A DNA stretch of 64,000 bases from Rhodopseudomonas sp. AAP120 (GCF_001295845.1 NZ_LJIC01000129.1:1-64000), one strand, 5' to 3'. Shown: positions 9,161 through 18,442, counted from the stretch's first letter. A program made the numbers and translations. Notes: a model not told the origin generated them from the sequence alone.

Positions 9161-10590
9161 GACGTCTCCGCAGAATCAAGATTCTCGCGACGCTCGGCCC
9201 AGCATCTTCCGACAGCACGATGATCCGGAAGCTGTTCGAAGCCGGCGCCGACGTCTTCCGCATCAACATGAGCCACACTCCGCACGACAAGATGCGGGAG
9301 CTGGTGAAGACGATCCGTAACGTCGAGTCGAGCTATGGCCGCCCGATCGGTATCCTTGTCGATCTGCAAGGGCCGAAGCTACGCGTCGGCTCGTTCGCCA
9401 ACGGGCCGGTGCAGCTCAACAACGGCGCCAGCTTCGTGCTGGATTCGAGTAAGGAGCCGGGCGACGCCGATCGTGTTTGCCTGCCGCATCCCGAGATTCT
9501 GTCGGCCCTGAAGGTCGGCGATGCGCTGCTGCTCGACGACGGTAAGGTCCGGCTGATCTGCGAAGAGACATCGCCGGATCGTGCCGTGACCCGCGTTGTG
9601 ATCGGCGGCAAGATGAGCGACCGCAAGGGCGTCAGCCTGCCCGACACCGACCTGCCGATGTCGGCAATGACCAACAAGGACCGCGCCGATCTCGAGGCCG
9701 CGTGCGAGACCGGCATCGACTGGGTGGCGCTGTCCTTCGTGCAGCGCGCCGAGGACGTCGCCGAAGCCAAGCGGATGATCCGCGGCCGCGCCGCGGTGAT
9801 GGCCAAGATCGAAAAGCCGCAAGCCATCGAACGTCTGCAGGACATCCTCGACGTGTCGGACGCGTTGATGGTGGCCCGCGGTGACCTCGGCGTGGAGATG
9901 CCGCTGGAGCGCGTGCCGAGTCTGCAGAAGCAGATGACCCGGATGGCGCGGCGCGCCGGCAAGCCGGTGGTGGTCGCCACGCAGATGCTGGAATCGATGA
10001 TCACCAGCCCGGTGCCGACCCGCGCCGAAGTCTCCGACGTCGCCACGGCGGTCTACGAAGGCGCCGACGCAATCATGTTGTCGGCCGAATCCGCCGCGGG
10101 CAAGTATCCCGTCGAGGCGGTGTCGACGATGAACCGTATCGGCGAAGAGGTCGAACGCGACACGTTGTATCGCGGCGTGCTGACCGCGCAGCGGCCGGAG
10201 CCCGAGGCGACCGCCGGCGACGCCATTGCGGGGGCTGCGCGGCAGATCGCCGAGACGCTCGATCTGTCGGCGATCATCTGCTGGACGTCGTCCGGCTCGA
10301 CCGCGCTACGCGTCGCGCGGGAGCGGCCGAAAGTGCCGGTGGTGGCGATCACGCCCAACCTCAACACCGGCCGCAAGCTCTCGGCGGTGTGGGGGGTGCA
10401 TTGCGTCGTCGCCGAGGACGCCCGCGATCAGGACGACATGGTCGACCGCGCCGGCCGCATCGCCTTCCGCGACGGCTTCGCCAAATCAGGCCAGCGCGTG
10501 ATCATCGTCGCCGGCGTCCCGCTGGGTACTCCCGGCGCCACCAACATGGTGCGGATTGCCTATGTGGGGCCGACGGATGCGGATGTGTAG
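9157..10590 (+). CDS. pyk: Pyruvate kinase
   Basis: Transfers phosphate from phosphoenolpyruvate to ADP at the end of glycolysis. The 477-residue product shows the N-terminal RIKILATLGPAS motif, DLQGPKLRVG, the active-site MAKIEKPQAIERL with catalytic lysine, VARGDLGVEMP and VVATQMLESM, and a complete C-terminal regulatory domain. It is coupled to the upstream DUF1036 gene through an ATGA overlap. Confidence 0.97.
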   Translation: MRRLRRIKILATLGPASSDSTMIRKLFEAGADVFRINMSHTPHDKMRELVKTIRNVESSYGRPIGILVDLQGPKLRVGSFANGPVQLNNGASFVLDSSKEPGDADRVCLPHPEILSALKVGDALLLDDGKVRLICEETSPDRAVTRVVIGGKMSDRKGVSLPDTDLPMSAMTNKDRADLEAACETGIDWVALSFVQRAEDVAEAKRMIRGRAAVMAKIEKPQAIERLQDILDVSDALMVARGDLGVEMPLERVPSLQKQMTRMARRAGKPVVVATQMLESMITSPVPTRAEVSDVATAVYEGADAIMLSAESAAGKYPVEAVSTMNRIGEEVERDTLYRGVLTAQRPEPEATAGDAIAGAARQIAETLDLSAIICWTSSGSTALRVARERPKVPVVAITPNLNTGRKLSAVWGVHCVVAEDARDQDDMVDRAGRIAFRDGFAKSGQRVIIVAGVPLGTPGATNMVRIAYVGPTDADV

Positions 10591-10675
10591 GGCGAGTAGT
10601 TAGCTGGCTATTCATAACCACCGTCCTCGTTGCGTTCGCTCGAACTCCCGTCACTCCCTCTACTGCAAGCAGGGG

Positions 10676-10724
10676 CTATGTATTCCGGGCTCGCGAGCTA
10701 CGCTCGCGCCCCGGAATGACGAAC
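10676..10724. repeat. Dispersed repeat, family D
   Basis: tattccgggctcgcgagc ... gctcgcgccccggaatgacg forms an inverted repeat. The same wording occurs in the larger copy at 30631-30770. Confidence 0.7.
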
Positions 10725-10749
10725 GATAGGTCGGACGACGTAAGCTGCC

Positions 10750-11178
10750 TCAATTCGCCAGCTTGGCGTCCAGCGAGATCTTGGTGTTCAGCAGCTTCGA
10801 CACCGGGCAGCCCGCCTTCGCCTTGGCGGCGCAGTCCTGGAAGGTGGCGTCGTCGGCGCCCGGGATCTTGGCGGTCAGCGTCAGGTGCACGGCGGTGATG
10901 GCGAAGCCGTCGCCCTGTTTTTCCAGCGTGACGTCGGCCTTGGTTTCCATCTGCTCGGCAGTGAGCTTGGCTTCGCCGAGGATCAGCGACAGCGCCATGG
11001 TGAAGCACGCGGCATGCGCCGCGCCGATCAGTTCCTCCGGATTGGAGCCGGGCTGGCCTTCGAATCGGCTGGCGAAGCCGTAGGGATAGTCGGAGAGCGC
11101 GCCGCTCTTGGTCGAGATTGCGCCCTTGCCGTCCTTGATGCCGCCCTGCCACTTGGCCGAACCGAACGTCGTGCTCAT
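10750..11178 (-). CDS. OsmC/Ohr family peroxiredoxin (OsmC type)
   Basis: A cytoplasmic thiol peroxidase of the OsmC/Ohr fold that reduces organic hydroperoxides. The 142-residue product has the two catalytic cysteines in their usual contexts (HAACFTMALS near residue 56 and AGCPVSKLL near 124), the N-terminal GGIKDGKG and the EELIGAAHA helix. The order and the YPYGFASRFEG segment fit the OsmC branch rather than Ohr. ATG 11178 is preceded by aggag. It is monocistronic, with a family D repeat downstream. Confidence 0.92.
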   Translation of the reverse strand: MSTTFGSAKWQGGIKDGKGAISTKSGALSDYPYGFASRFEGQPGSNPEELIGAAHAACFTMALSLILGEAKLTAEQMETKADVTLEKQGDGFAITAVHLTLTAKIPGADDATFQDCAAKAKAGCPVSKLLNTKISLDAKLAN

Positions 11179-11311
11179 GGATCACTCCTGCTGTGGTTGG
11201 TGCCCATCACATCGTAACGCGGAGCGATGACCACAATGGGAAACGACGCGATTCTGCATGCGCTGGCGTGGCCCGTTGCCGAAGCCGCGGCCGAGCGCGG
11301 CGGCGGGCGCG

Positions 11312-11980
11312 TCAGATGTCGCGACCTTCGACCTTTTCGGACAGGGTCTTCACCAGATCCGGCACCTTGTCGAGGTGCGGATTGATGGCGAGCGCTTTGC
11401 GGAAAGCGTCGAGCGCCCGCTTGTCGTCGCCGAGTTCCTGCATGATCATGCCGAGCCCGGCGAGCGCGCCGAAATGGCGTGGCTCACGCGACAACACCTG
11501 CTCGATGTCACCGAGCGATCGGGCATATTCGTTCTGCATATAATAGATCGTGGCGCGACGGTTCCAGCCCTCGACATAGTCGGGCCGGAGCTTGACCACG
11601 GCATCGAGCAACTTGACCGCGACATCGTATTGTTTGGCATCCATCGCGACCTTTGACCGCGCCATCAACAGCGCGGTCGTGTCGCTGGTGGTCTGCGTCC
11701 ACAACGCCCAGATCCGCGCTTCGACGTGCTTGGCACTGGCCTCGTCGGGTGCCGCCTTCAGCGCACCGAACAGGAAATCCAGCCCGCGTGTCTGATCACC
11801 GCCGACGCGCGGCAGCTTGGCGGGCGGCGTCGGGGGCTGATCGAGCGGCTTTTCCAGATGATGCTTGGGAGGGCCGTCCGGACGCTCCTTGGCAGACTGC
11901 GCGGCGGCGGCGAGCGGCAGCATCGCCATGGCGAAAGCCGCGCAGGACAACAACACCCGGTCGAATGCTCGAAGAACCAT
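11312..11980 (-). CDS. Exported tetratricopeptide-repeat protein
   Basis: A 222-residue protein with an N-terminal signal peptide (LLSCAAFAMAMLPLAAAAQS). Its C-terminal half carries about three TPR units (VKLLDAVVKLRPDYVEGWNRRATIYYM; YARSLGDIEQVLSREPRHFGALAGLGMI; KRALDAFRKALAINPHLDKV). TPR domains mediate protein contacts; the partner is unknown. The mature N terminus is Pro/Lys-rich. No operon partner is seen. Confidence 0.88.
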   Translation of the reverse strand: MVLRAFDRVLLSCAAFAMAMLPLAAAAQSAKERPDGPPKHHLEKPLDQPPTPPAKLPRVGGDQTRGLDFLFGALKAAPDEASAKHVEARIWALWTQTTSDTTALLMARSKVAMDAKQYDVAVKLLDAVVKLRPDYVEGWNRRATIYYMQNEYARSLGDIEQVLSREPRHFGALAGLGMIMQELGDDKRALDAFRKALAINPHLDKVPDLVKTLSEKVEGRDI

Positions 11981-12081
11981 TCGCGAAGTCTAGACGCGAC
12001 AAAGCGCGCTGCAAAGCAGCGCGCGCGTCAAACAGGCGTGATGGAGTGGCAGTCTCAGCCGGTCAAAACCGGCCGGAAGGA

Positions 12082-12207
12082 TCAACCCTGGCGGGCCTTG
12101 AACCGGCGCTGGACCTTGTTGATCACGTAGAGCCGGCCCTTGCGGCGGACCAGACGGTTGTCCCGATGACGGGAACGCAGCGACTTCAGCGAGTTACGGA
12201 CCTTCAT
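12082..12207 (-). CDS. rpmJ: Ribosomal protein L36, zinc-free (C-minus) type
   Basis: A 41-residue basic protein ([18 protein letters not shown]...[15 protein letters not shown]) of the large ribosomal subunit. It has no cysteine, so the zinc ribbon of C-plus L36 is absent. Alphaproteobacteria generally use this form. It is monocistronic. Confidence 0.95.
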   Translation of the reverse strand: MKVRNSLKSLRSRHRDNRLVRRKGRLYVINKVQRRFKARQG

Positions 12208-12459
12208 GGGTCTATCCTGACTGTTTGAAAGGCCGTTTGGGACTGGCCGAAGGTGTAAAACATACCTTGCCCGCCGGCGGCAGCCCGCCCGGGACGGTCG
12301 GTTTCTAACCAGCCGAACCGGCCCTGTCAATCGAACCCGCACGCTCTGCATGCCTGTTCGCACCAGAAACTTGGGCGCACGCCCGGCCGCTCGATGTCCG
12401 CCCAACCGACTGCCCGATTCGGCCTGGAACGCAGTGTCAGCCGCTTCACAGGTCCGAAG

Positions 12460-12482
12460 AATAATTATAGACCATAATCAAT
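12460..12482 (+). promoter_or_regulatory. AT-rich dyad upstream of the amidohydrolase, candidate MarR-type operator
   Basis: An attat-N5-ataat dyad at 12464-12478 with partial outer symmetry stands out in GC-rich DNA and lies 37 bp before the downstream start. The symmetry is seen in sequence; the regulator class is a guess from similar MarR sites. The rest of 12208-12518 shows nothing further. Confidence 0.4.
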
Positions 12483-12518
12483 TCTCCCGCCCCAAGACGG
12501 CCCCGAAGGAAACGCCCG

Positions 12519-13388
12519 ATGCTCAATCCCGACGATCTCGTCGCCATCGATATTCACACCCACGCCGAGGAGCCCTGCGGCACGCATCCCGACGACGGCT
12601 ACGACGATTTCCAGGCGCAGATGGCCGAGTACTTCAAGTCGCCACACAAGCATCCGCCGACCGTGCCGGAAACCGCCGCCTACTATCGTGCCAAGAAGAT
12701 TGCCGCCGTGATCTTCCCGGTCGACGCCGAGCGCGAGACCGGCTTCCGCCGCTATAACAACGACGAAATGATCGAGCTCACGCGGCAGAATTCCGACGTG
12801 CTGATCCCGTTCGCGTCGATCGACCCGCACAAGGGCAAGCTCGGCGTCCGCGAGGCCAAGCGGCTGATCGCCGACTACGGCATCAAGGGCTTCAAGTTCC
12901 ACCCGACGATGCAGGGGTTCTACCCCAACGACCGGCTGGCCTATCCGCTGTACGAAGCGATCCAGGAAGGCGGCGCGATCGCGCTGTTCCACACCGGCCA
13001 GACCGGCGTCGGCTCCGGCATGCCGGGCGGCATGGGCATGCGGTTGAAGTACTCGAACCCGATGTACATGGACGATGTCGCGGTCGACTTCCCCGATCTG
13101 AAGATCATTCTGGCGCATCCCTCCTTCCCCTGGCAGGAAGAAGCGCTGTCGGTGGCGACCCACAAGCCCAACGTCTATATCGACCTGTCGGGTTGGTCGC
13201 CGAAGTACTTCCCGCCGATCCTGGTGCGTTACATCAACGGCCTGCTGCAGGACAAAATGCTGTTCGGCTCGGACTGGCCGGTGATCACACCTGACCGCTG
13301 GCTGGCCGATTTCGCCAAGCTGGAGATTCGCGACGAGGTCCGTCCGAAGGTGCTCAAGCAGAACGCGCGGAAGCTGCTGGGGATCTGA
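12519..13388 (+). CDS. Amidohydrolase-2 family metal-dependent hydrolase
   Basis: A 289-residue TIM-barrel hydrolase. It has the N-terminal metal motif DIHTHAEEP at 10-18, KFHPTMQGFYPND, the FHTGQTG histidine, AHPSFPWQEEA, and the terminal FGSDWPVITPDRWL, as in COG2159 (decarboxylase/hydratase/hydrolase) enzymes. Members include 4-hydroxyphenyl-beta-ketoacyl-CoA hydrolase of phenylpropanoid degradation, which is possible here but cannot be decided from sequence alone. The start has gaagga upstream. A single gene, preceded by an AT-rich dyad that may control it. Confidence 0.88.
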   Translation: MLNPDDLVAIDIHTHAEEPCGTHPDDGYDDFQAQMAEYFKSPHKHPPTVPETAAYYRAKKIAAVIFPVDAERETGFRRYNNDEMIELTRQNSDVLIPFASIDPHKGKLGVREAKRLIADYGIKGFKFHPTMQGFYPNDRLAYPLYEAIQEGGAIALFHTGQTGVGSGMPGGMGMRLKYSNPMYMDDVAVDFPDLKIILAHPSFPWQEEALSVATHKPNVYIDLSGWSPKYFPPILVRYINGLLQDKMLFGSDWPVITPDRWLADFAKLEIRDEVRPKVLKQNARKLLGI

Positions 13389-13392
13389 CAGC

Positions 13393-13473
13393 TTCGTCGT
13401 CACGCTGAAGGCGAAGCAACCCAGATCCCCGCGTGGGATGGATTGCTTCGTCGCCTCACCGCTGGCTATGACG
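13393..13473. repeat. Degenerate family A repeat
   Basis: gaaggcgaagcaacccagatcc ... ggatggattgcttcgtcgcc ... atgacg keeps the inverted arms of family A with many substitutions. Confidence 0.5.
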
Positions 13474-13514
13474 CTGCGTGAGGGCCCGCGATGCCGCCGG
13501 CCAAGGGTTTCGCT

Positions 13515-13997
13515 ATGAGTCTTGATTCCGTCCGCGCCTGGTTCGCTGCGCACGCTCCCGACATCGCGGTCGAGCAATCCGACAAAAGCTCGGCCACCGT
13601 CCCGCTGGCGGCGGAAGCTTACGGCGTACCGCCGGAGCAGATCGCCAAGACGCTGTCGCTGCGGCTCGGCGAGCGGGTGGTGCTGGTGGTGACCAGCGGC
13701 ACAGCGCGACTCGACAACAAGAAGGCTAAGGCCGCGTTCGGCGCCAAGCCGAAGATGCTCGGCGTCCACGAGGTGGCCGATCTGACCGGCCACGAGGTCG
13801 GCGGCGTCTGCCCGTTCGGCCTGAAGCAGCCGCTGCCGATCTACTGCGACGTCTCGTTGCAGGCGTTCGACATCGTCGTGCCCGCGGCAGGATCGACCCA
13901 CAGCGCCGTGCGGATCGCTCCGCAGCGAATGGCCGAGCTGGTCGGCGCGGAATGGGTCGATGTCAGCGAACTCCGCTCCGAGCCGCCGCAGCCTTAA
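13515..13997 (+). CDS. YbaK/EbsC-family aminoacyl-tRNA deacylase
   Basis: An editing hydrolase that clears misacylated tRNA (Cys- or Ala-tRNA-Pro type). It has the YbaK fold: AAEAYGVPPEQIAKTL, the conserved lysine in ARLDNKKAK, and VGGVCPFGL with the GGxxPFG motif. I prefer the ATG at 13515 (MSLDSVRAW; aaggg upstream), giving 160 residues. An ATG at 13491 is possible but adds eight residues with no resemblance to the family. Confidence 0.9.
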   Translation: MSLDSVRAWFAAHAPDIAVEQSDKSSATVPLAAEAYGVPPEQIAKTLSLRLGERVVLVVTSGTARLDNKKAKAAFGAKPKMLGVHEVADLTGHEVGGVCPFGLKQPLPIYCDVSLQAFDIVVPAAGSTHSAVRIAPQRMAELVGAEWVDVSELRSEPPQP

Positions 13998-14010
13998 CCT
14001 TTCATCAACG

Positions 14011-14034
14011 AAAAGCGGGGCCCGAAGGCCCCGC
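14011..14034 (-). terminator. Rho-independent terminator
   Basis: gcggggcc-cgaa-ggccccgc hairpin followed on the minus strand by tttt. It ends the small exported-protein gene at 14058-14357. Confidence 0.8.
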
Positions 14035-14057
14035 GATCCGTTCATGCCCTGTTGCTG

Positions 14058-14357
14058 TTACCAGCGGCGCCAGCCGCCGTGCCAGCGCGGACCGTAATAG
14101 CGCGGCCCACCATAGAAGCGCGGGCCGTAATACGGCCGCGGGCCATAGTAGCCGTACGCGCCGTAGTAGTTCGGACGCCACCAGCAGCGGCCCCAGGCGT
14201 TACAGACGTAGCGCACCTGATCGACGTTGGCGGCTTGGTTCGCGACCGCACCGGGGGCGCCGGCGAGGCCGTTGGGCATCGCGGCGGAAGCGGTGCCCGA
14301 GGTGAGTGCGACGGCGCCGAGAGCGGCTGCGGCGGCAACAGCGATCTTGAGTTTCAT
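14058..14357 (-). CDS. Small exported Gly/Tyr/Trp-rich protein
   Basis: A 99-residue protein. Residues 1-26 form a signal peptide (MKLKIAVAAAAALGAVALTS, cleavage after ASA). The mature part holds RYVCNAWGRCWW, with one likely disulfide, then a run of Y-G-P-R repeats ending HGGWRRW. ATG 14357 is chosen for the tgaaggaggt just upstream; ATG 14375 lacks one. Such GYR-rich small exported proteins are common in Bradyrhizobium relatives and have no assigned role. Confidence 0.85.
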   Translation of the reverse strand: MKLKIAVAAAAALGAVALTSGTASAAMPNGLAGAPGAVANQAANVDQVRYVCNAWGRCWWRPNYYGAYGYYGPRPYYGPRFYGGPRYYGPRWHGGWRRW

Positions 14358-14506
14358 CGGATCAACCTCCTTCAATCCAACTCTGAAAACTGCGGACAGC
14401 TTAAGAAGTTGCAGGTGAATGAGCGCTGACGACCGAGTTCATCTTGATGAAATCGCCGTAAGGTAAAGCGTGTAGTAACGCTGCTCCCGCGACGCCGCGG
14501 AACCCG

Positions 14507-15829
14507 TCAGGCGGCGCGGCGCTTCGCCTCTCCGCTGCGGAGCGAGCGCAGGAATCCGCGCACAGCCTCGCCGAGGGCAGCCGCCTGATGAGCGAGCGAG
14601 TCCGACGCGGTCAGCGTCGTTCCGGCATGCTGCTCGGTCTCCGCCACGTTGACGCTGACGCTCTGGATATTGCCCGAGATGTCGCGGATGCCCGCGAAGG
14701 CCTGCTCGATGTTGCGGGCGACTTCGCCCGTAGCCGCAGTTTGCGCCTCGACCGCGACCGCCACCTGGCAGGTGATGGCATCGACCTCGCCGATACTACG
14801 GCCGATGCCGGAGATCGCTTCCACCGCGGCGCGCGTCGTCTCCTGGACCTCGGCGATGCTGACGGAGATGTCGTGCGTCGCCTTCGCGGTCTGCTGCGCC
14901 AGCGACTTCACTTCCTGCGCCACCACCGAAAAGCCCCTGCCCGCTTCGCCGGCGCGCGCCGCCTCGATCGTCGCGTTCAGCGCCAGCAGGTTGGTCTGCG
15001 CGGCGATCTCCTCGATCAATTGCACGATGGTGCCGATGCGCTCCGTCGCGGTCGACAGGCTGCCGACCGTCTCGCGGGCGTGATCCGAGGCATCCACCGC
15101 GGTCCGCGCGATCGAAGCGGAGCGGTTGACGCTGCCGAGAATCTCGTTGGCCGAGGCCGTCAATTCGGCCGTCGCGGCGGCGACCGACTCCATGTTGGTG
15201 GAGGCCTGCTCCGACGCAGCCGACACCGCGAGCGCACGGTCGCGCGTGGCGACGACGCCGCGGTTCAGGCTGCCGGCGGTCTCGCCCATGTTGCTCGACG
15301 CGGTCGACACGGTGTCGATCACGGCGCCGATGGCGCCCTCGAACTCCGCCGTATTGGCGTTGAACGCCGCGACCCTTGTCTCGATCGCCTGCATCGCATC
15401 GTTGATCGTCTGCGTGGCGATCAATAGCGATCCGCGCAGGCCGGCCGGCAGGATATGGCGATAGTATTTGTCGTCCCGAATCGCCGCCATCGCGGCACTC
15501 GATTCGCGCACGAAGGCGTCGCAGCGGTCGATCATGTCGTTGAAGGTGTGGGTCAGTGCGCCGACCCGGCCGCCTTCGCGACAGCCGATGATCCGTGCTT
15601 CGAAGTCGCCATCGGCGATGCGCCGGCACACCACGCCAAAATCGTCGAACACTCGCCCGATCCGCACCAGCATCAGGGCCAGCAGCGCCGCACAGGCCAG
15701 CACGGCGACAGCACCGATCTGCATCAGCCACGGCACGTCTGCGATGGCGCCGACGGCGGCCGCCATGATCGATATCACGACGCCCGCTAGGCAGGCGCCC
15801 GCGTTAAAGAGAGAAGACGAACTGATCAT
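14507..15829 (-). CDS. Methyl-accepting chemotaxis protein, transducer half of a split Aer/CetA-like energy-taxis receptor
   Basis: A 440-residue membrane transducer. Two closely spaced membrane segments at the N terminus ([21 protein letters not shown] and [20 protein letters not shown]) form a hairpin with no periplasmic sensor. Next come a HAMP-like linker ([24 protein letters not shown]) and a full cytoplasmic signalling hairpin with [35 protein letters not shown]. It starts at ATG 15829, overlapping the end of the upstream PAS gene by 26 bases in another frame. Together they match E. coli Aer cut in two, like CetA (this protein) and CetB of Campylobacter. Confidence 0.9.
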   Translation of the reverse strand: MISSSSLFNAGACLAGVVISIMAAAVGAIADVPWLMQIGAVAVLACAALLALMLVRIGRVFDDFGVVCRRIADGDFEARIIGCREGGRVGALTHTFNDMIDRCDAFVRESSAAMAAIRDDKYYRHILPAGLRGSLLIATQTINDAMQAIETRVAAFNANTAEFEGAIGAVIDTVSTASSNMGETAGSLNRGVVATRDRALAVSAASEQASTNMESVAAATAELTASANEILGSVNRSASIARTAVDASDHARETVGSLSTATERIGTIVQLIEEIAAQTNLLALNATIEAARAGEAGRGFSVVAQEVKSLAQQTAKATHDISVSIAEVQETTRAAVEAISGIGRSIGEVDAITCQVAVAVEAQTAATGEVARNIEQAFAGIRDISGNIQSVSVNVAETEQHAGTTLTASDSLAHQAAALGEAVRGFLRSLRSGEAKRRAA

Positions 15830-16325
15830 AGGAAATGTTCTTCGATTTGATGAAGTCGACCAGATGCTGGGTGCTGGCAGCAAGGCCGTCTTTGGCGTTG
15901 CGGTGGCGCGCCTCGACATCCAGGAGCTGCCTGTAAACCGGCGCCAGCGCTGCGACGACGTGGCGAGCCGGCACCCTGCGGTTGGAGTGATAACCGACCA
16001 CGCGGCCCGACGCGTCGAATGACGGGGTGACGTGAGCGAATACCCAGTAGTAATCACCTCTCCGCGTCATGTTCTTGACATACGCGAAGATCTCGCGCCC
16101 CTCGGCGAGCGTATCCCACAGCAATTTGAATACGCAGCGCGGCATGTCGGGATGGCGCACGATCGAATGCGGCTGCCCGATCAATTCCGCCTCGCTGTAG
16201 CCGCAGACATCACTGAACACTTTGTTGGCGTAAGTGATGCGGCCTTTGAGATCGGTCTTGGAGACGATGATATCGTCCGCATCGAAAAATACTTCGACGT
16301 CGGTCGGCGTGACGCTCTGTTTCAC
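15804..16325 (-). CDS. PAS-domain protein, sensor half of a split Aer/CetB-like energy-taxis receptor
   Basis: A 173-residue soluble protein with one PAS_3 domain (about 10-125) containing the Aer-type fingerprint [18 protein letters not shown], then [17 protein letters not shown]. The C terminus ([14 protein letters not shown]) resembles the Aer F1 linker. In Aer this domain binds FAD and reports redox state; FAD binding here is inferred. It starts at a GTG and its stop lies inside the transducer gene, so the two are translationally coupled. A single frameshift would fuse them, but both ends look natural. Confidence 0.88.
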   Translation of the reverse strand: MKQSVTPTDVEVFFDADDIIVSKTDLKGRITYANKVFSDVCGYSEAELIGQPHSIVRHPDMPRCVFKLLWDTLAEGREIFAYVKNMTRRGDYYWVFAHVTPSFDASGRVVGYHSNRRVPARHVVAALAPVYRQLLDVEARHRNAKDGLAASTQHLVDFIKSKNISYDQFVFSL

Positions 16326-16635
16326 GGCGAATTCCGGCTTGAATGACTTCGAACGATCCGGCCGGGCCTTCGCGGCTCCGGCCTCGAAGAATTACGAGCC
16401 ATGGCTTAAGAGTTAGTTCGTCCAAGCCATGCGCGCTCTGTCCAGAGACGGAAAACAGGGCGATTATCGACGCAGTTTCCTACACCTCGATACAGTTGTT
16501 AGCGAGCTACCCGACGAAAGACGTAGACCGCAGCTCATCAGTAACTGCACCGGCGCGACGGCAGCAAGAAATGCGGATCTATGAGGCATCTATTCCGCGA
16601 GCTACTCGCGATTAAAGCGGCACGATGCTGACGCG
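16326..16635. other. Intergenic region, nothing recognised
   Basis: This 310-bp gap lies between the PAS gene and the small membrane protein, both on the minus strand. It must hold the promoter of the taxis operon. The only structure seen is gctgacgcgtcagc at its right end. Confidence 0.4.
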
Positions 16636-16842
16636 TCAGCTCTTGTCGGTCTTGCGGCCAATGCCGGCAACCAACAGAAAGGCGACCACCAAGCTTGCCA
16701 CGTTCAGGGCTGCGCTGCGAACCGACGCTCCCGAATAGCCGAGGGTCTGATTCGAAACCGCGTACAGCCCCCCTGCGACAGCGACGGCCGCCAGCCCGGC
16801 GAATGCAACGCGCCAGATCGTCCGGGACGTGAGCCTTGGCAT
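16636..16842 (-). CDS. Small two-pass membrane protein (68 aa)
   Basis: Two hydrophobic segments (VAFAGLAAVAVAGGLYAV and ALNVASLVVAFLLVAGIG) with a basic N terminus and charged C terminus (GRKTDKS). ATG 16842 has caggag at ideal spacing. I do not recognise the family. A ggaac-N16-tgtt sequence 67 bp upstream resembles an EcfG promoter, so a stress role is possible. Confidence 0.7.
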   Translation of the reverse strand: MPRLTSRTIWRVAFAGLAAVAVAGGLYAVSNQTLGYSGASVRSAALNVASLVVAFLLVAGIGRKTDKS

Positions 16843-16908
16843 GAGTCGTCTCCTGACACGGCGCGGCTTCCAGTCGGAAGCTCAACCGCCAACCGCGAGT
16901 TCCCATTC

Positions 16909-16933
16909 AACATCAGCCGCGGTTCCCGGTTCC
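16909..16933 (-). promoter_or_regulatory. Candidate EcfG-dependent promoter
   Basis: GGAAC at 16933-16929 and TGTT at 16912-16909 on the minus strand, spaced by 16 bases. The EcfG consensus is GGAAC-N16/17-CGTT; one base of the -10 element differs. It lies 67 bp before the small membrane protein gene. Confidence 0.4.
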
Positions 16934-17080
16934 ACCCGGGATAGCACCAGCCTCTGCCTTAACGACGATTCACGATGACGGAGACCGCACGTCCAACCGA
17001 ATCGTAACGTCTCGTTGCTAGACGGATCAGGCTACCGCGGACCATCGCGGCCTGGCATTTGGGGGTTCGCTTTGGCTGCC

Positions 17081-18442
17081 ATGGATGCTCCTCCGGCAAC
17101 ATCGCCGACCTCGGGCCTGAGGGCTCGCCTTGCCGGCCTGTTCGGCTCGGGCAATGAGCGGTCTCTGACCAACCGTCTGGCGGGCACGATCTTCCTGATC
17201 CGCGTTGCCAGCGCCGGCCTCGCCTACCTCGCCCAGATCCTGCTGGCGCGCTGGATGGGCGGCTCCGATTACGGCGTCTACGTCTATGTCTGGACCTGGG
17301 TGCTGTTGCTCGGCTCGATGCTCGACTTCGGCATTTCCGCCTCCGCGCAGAAGATCATTCCCGAATACCGCGCCAGCGGCGCCGAGGACCGGCTGCGCGG
17401 CTTCCTCTCCGGCAGCCGCTGGGCCACGTTGGCAGCGTCCAGTCTGGTGGCCCTGCTGCTTGCTGGACTGGTGTTCGTGCTGTCAGGTGCGATCGACGCT
17501 GCGACCTTGCTGCCGCTGTATCTCGGCTGCCTGACGCTCCCGGCCTTCGTGGTCGCCAATACCCAGGATGGCATCGCGCGCTCGCACGACTGGATGAAAC
17601 TCGGCCTGATGCCGCAGTTCATCATCCGGCAGGGCCTGATCATCGGCTTCACCGCCGGGCTGTTCGTGCTCGGCTTCCAGCTCGGCGCGGTCGCCGCGAT
17701 GGCGGCGAGTTGCGCCGCGGTGTGGATCGCGATGATCGGGCAGATGATCGCGCTGAACCGCAAGCTGCGCGTGCACGTCCCGGCCGGTCCGCGCGCCTAC
17801 GACTTCCGCGGCTGGTTGGCGACGTCGCTGCCGATCCTGCTGGTCGAGAGCTTCTATCTGCTGCTGTCTTACACCGACGTGCTGGTGTTGCAGCAATTCC
17901 GCCCGGCCGAGGAGGTCGGCGTCTACTATGCAGTGGTGAAGACGCTGGCGCTGGTGTCGTTCATCCACTACGCGATGTCGGCCACCACCGCGCACCGCTT
18001 CACCGAATATCACGCTGCCGGCGACAAGGCCCGGCTCGCCGCCTATGTGCGGCATGCAATCGTCTGGACGTTCTGGCCCTCGCTCGGCGCCACCGTGCTG
18101 CTGCTGGCGCTCGGCGAACCGATCCTGTGGCTGTTCGGGCCGCAATTCACCGAGGGCTATGGCATCATGTTCGTGGCCGCCATCGGCCTTCTGGTCCGCG
18201 CCGCGATCGGCCCGGTCGAGCGGCTGCTGAACATGCTCGGCCACCAGAATATGTGTGCCCTCGCCTACGCGCTGGCGTTCGGCGCCAATCTGGTGTTGTG
18301 CCTCGTGTTGGTGCCGAAATTCGGCGGCTACGGCGCAGCGGCAGCGACTTCGGCGGCGCTGACGTTCGAAACCGTGCTGCTGTTCTGGATTGTGCGCAAA
18401 CGGTTAGGGCTGCACGTGCTGGCGTTCGGGAGAAAAACGTAG
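17081..18442 (+). CDS. Polysaccharide flippase/exporter (Wzx-MOP family)
   Basis: An integral membrane protein of about 453 residues with 12 or more predicted membrane segments. It has the MOP flippase N terminus (LTNRLAGTIFLIRVASAGLAYLAQILLARWMGGSDYGVYVYVWTW). It should flip lipid-linked oligosaccharides across the inner membrane for surface polysaccharide assembly. No glycosyltransferase or polymerase gene is adjacent, so it is an orphan flippase. Start uncertain: ATG 17081 (MDAPPATSP) is preferred, 17015 is possible. Confidence 0.87.
   Translation: MDAPPATSPTSGLRARLAGLFGSGNERSLTNRLAGTIFLIRVASAGLAYLAQILLARWMGGSDYGVYVYVWTWVLLLGSMLDFGISASAQKIIPEYRASGAEDRLRGFLSGSRWATLAASSLVALLLAGLVFVLSGAIDAATLLPLYLGCLTLPAFVVANTQDGIARSHDWMKLGLMPQFIIRQGLIIGFTAGLFVLGFQLGAVAAMAASCAAVWIAMIGQMIALNRKLRVHVPAGPRAYDFRGWLATSLPILLVESFYLLLSYTDVLVLQQFRPAEEVGVYYAVVKTLALVSFIHYAMSATTAHRFTEYHAAGDKARLAAYVRHAIVWTFWPSLGATVLLLALGEPILWLFGPQFTEGYGIMFVAAIGLLVRAAIGPVERLLNMLGHQNMCALAYALAFGANLVLCLVLVPKFGGYGAAAATSAALTFETVLLFWIVRKRLGLHVLAFGRKT

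Noticed and set aside
15804-15829. Frameshift/pseudogene interpretation of the PAS and transducer genes
   Set aside because: Both products have natural ends and the transducer has its own ATG in the overlap. CetA/CetB-like split receptors are known. Kept as two genes, with the alternative stated.
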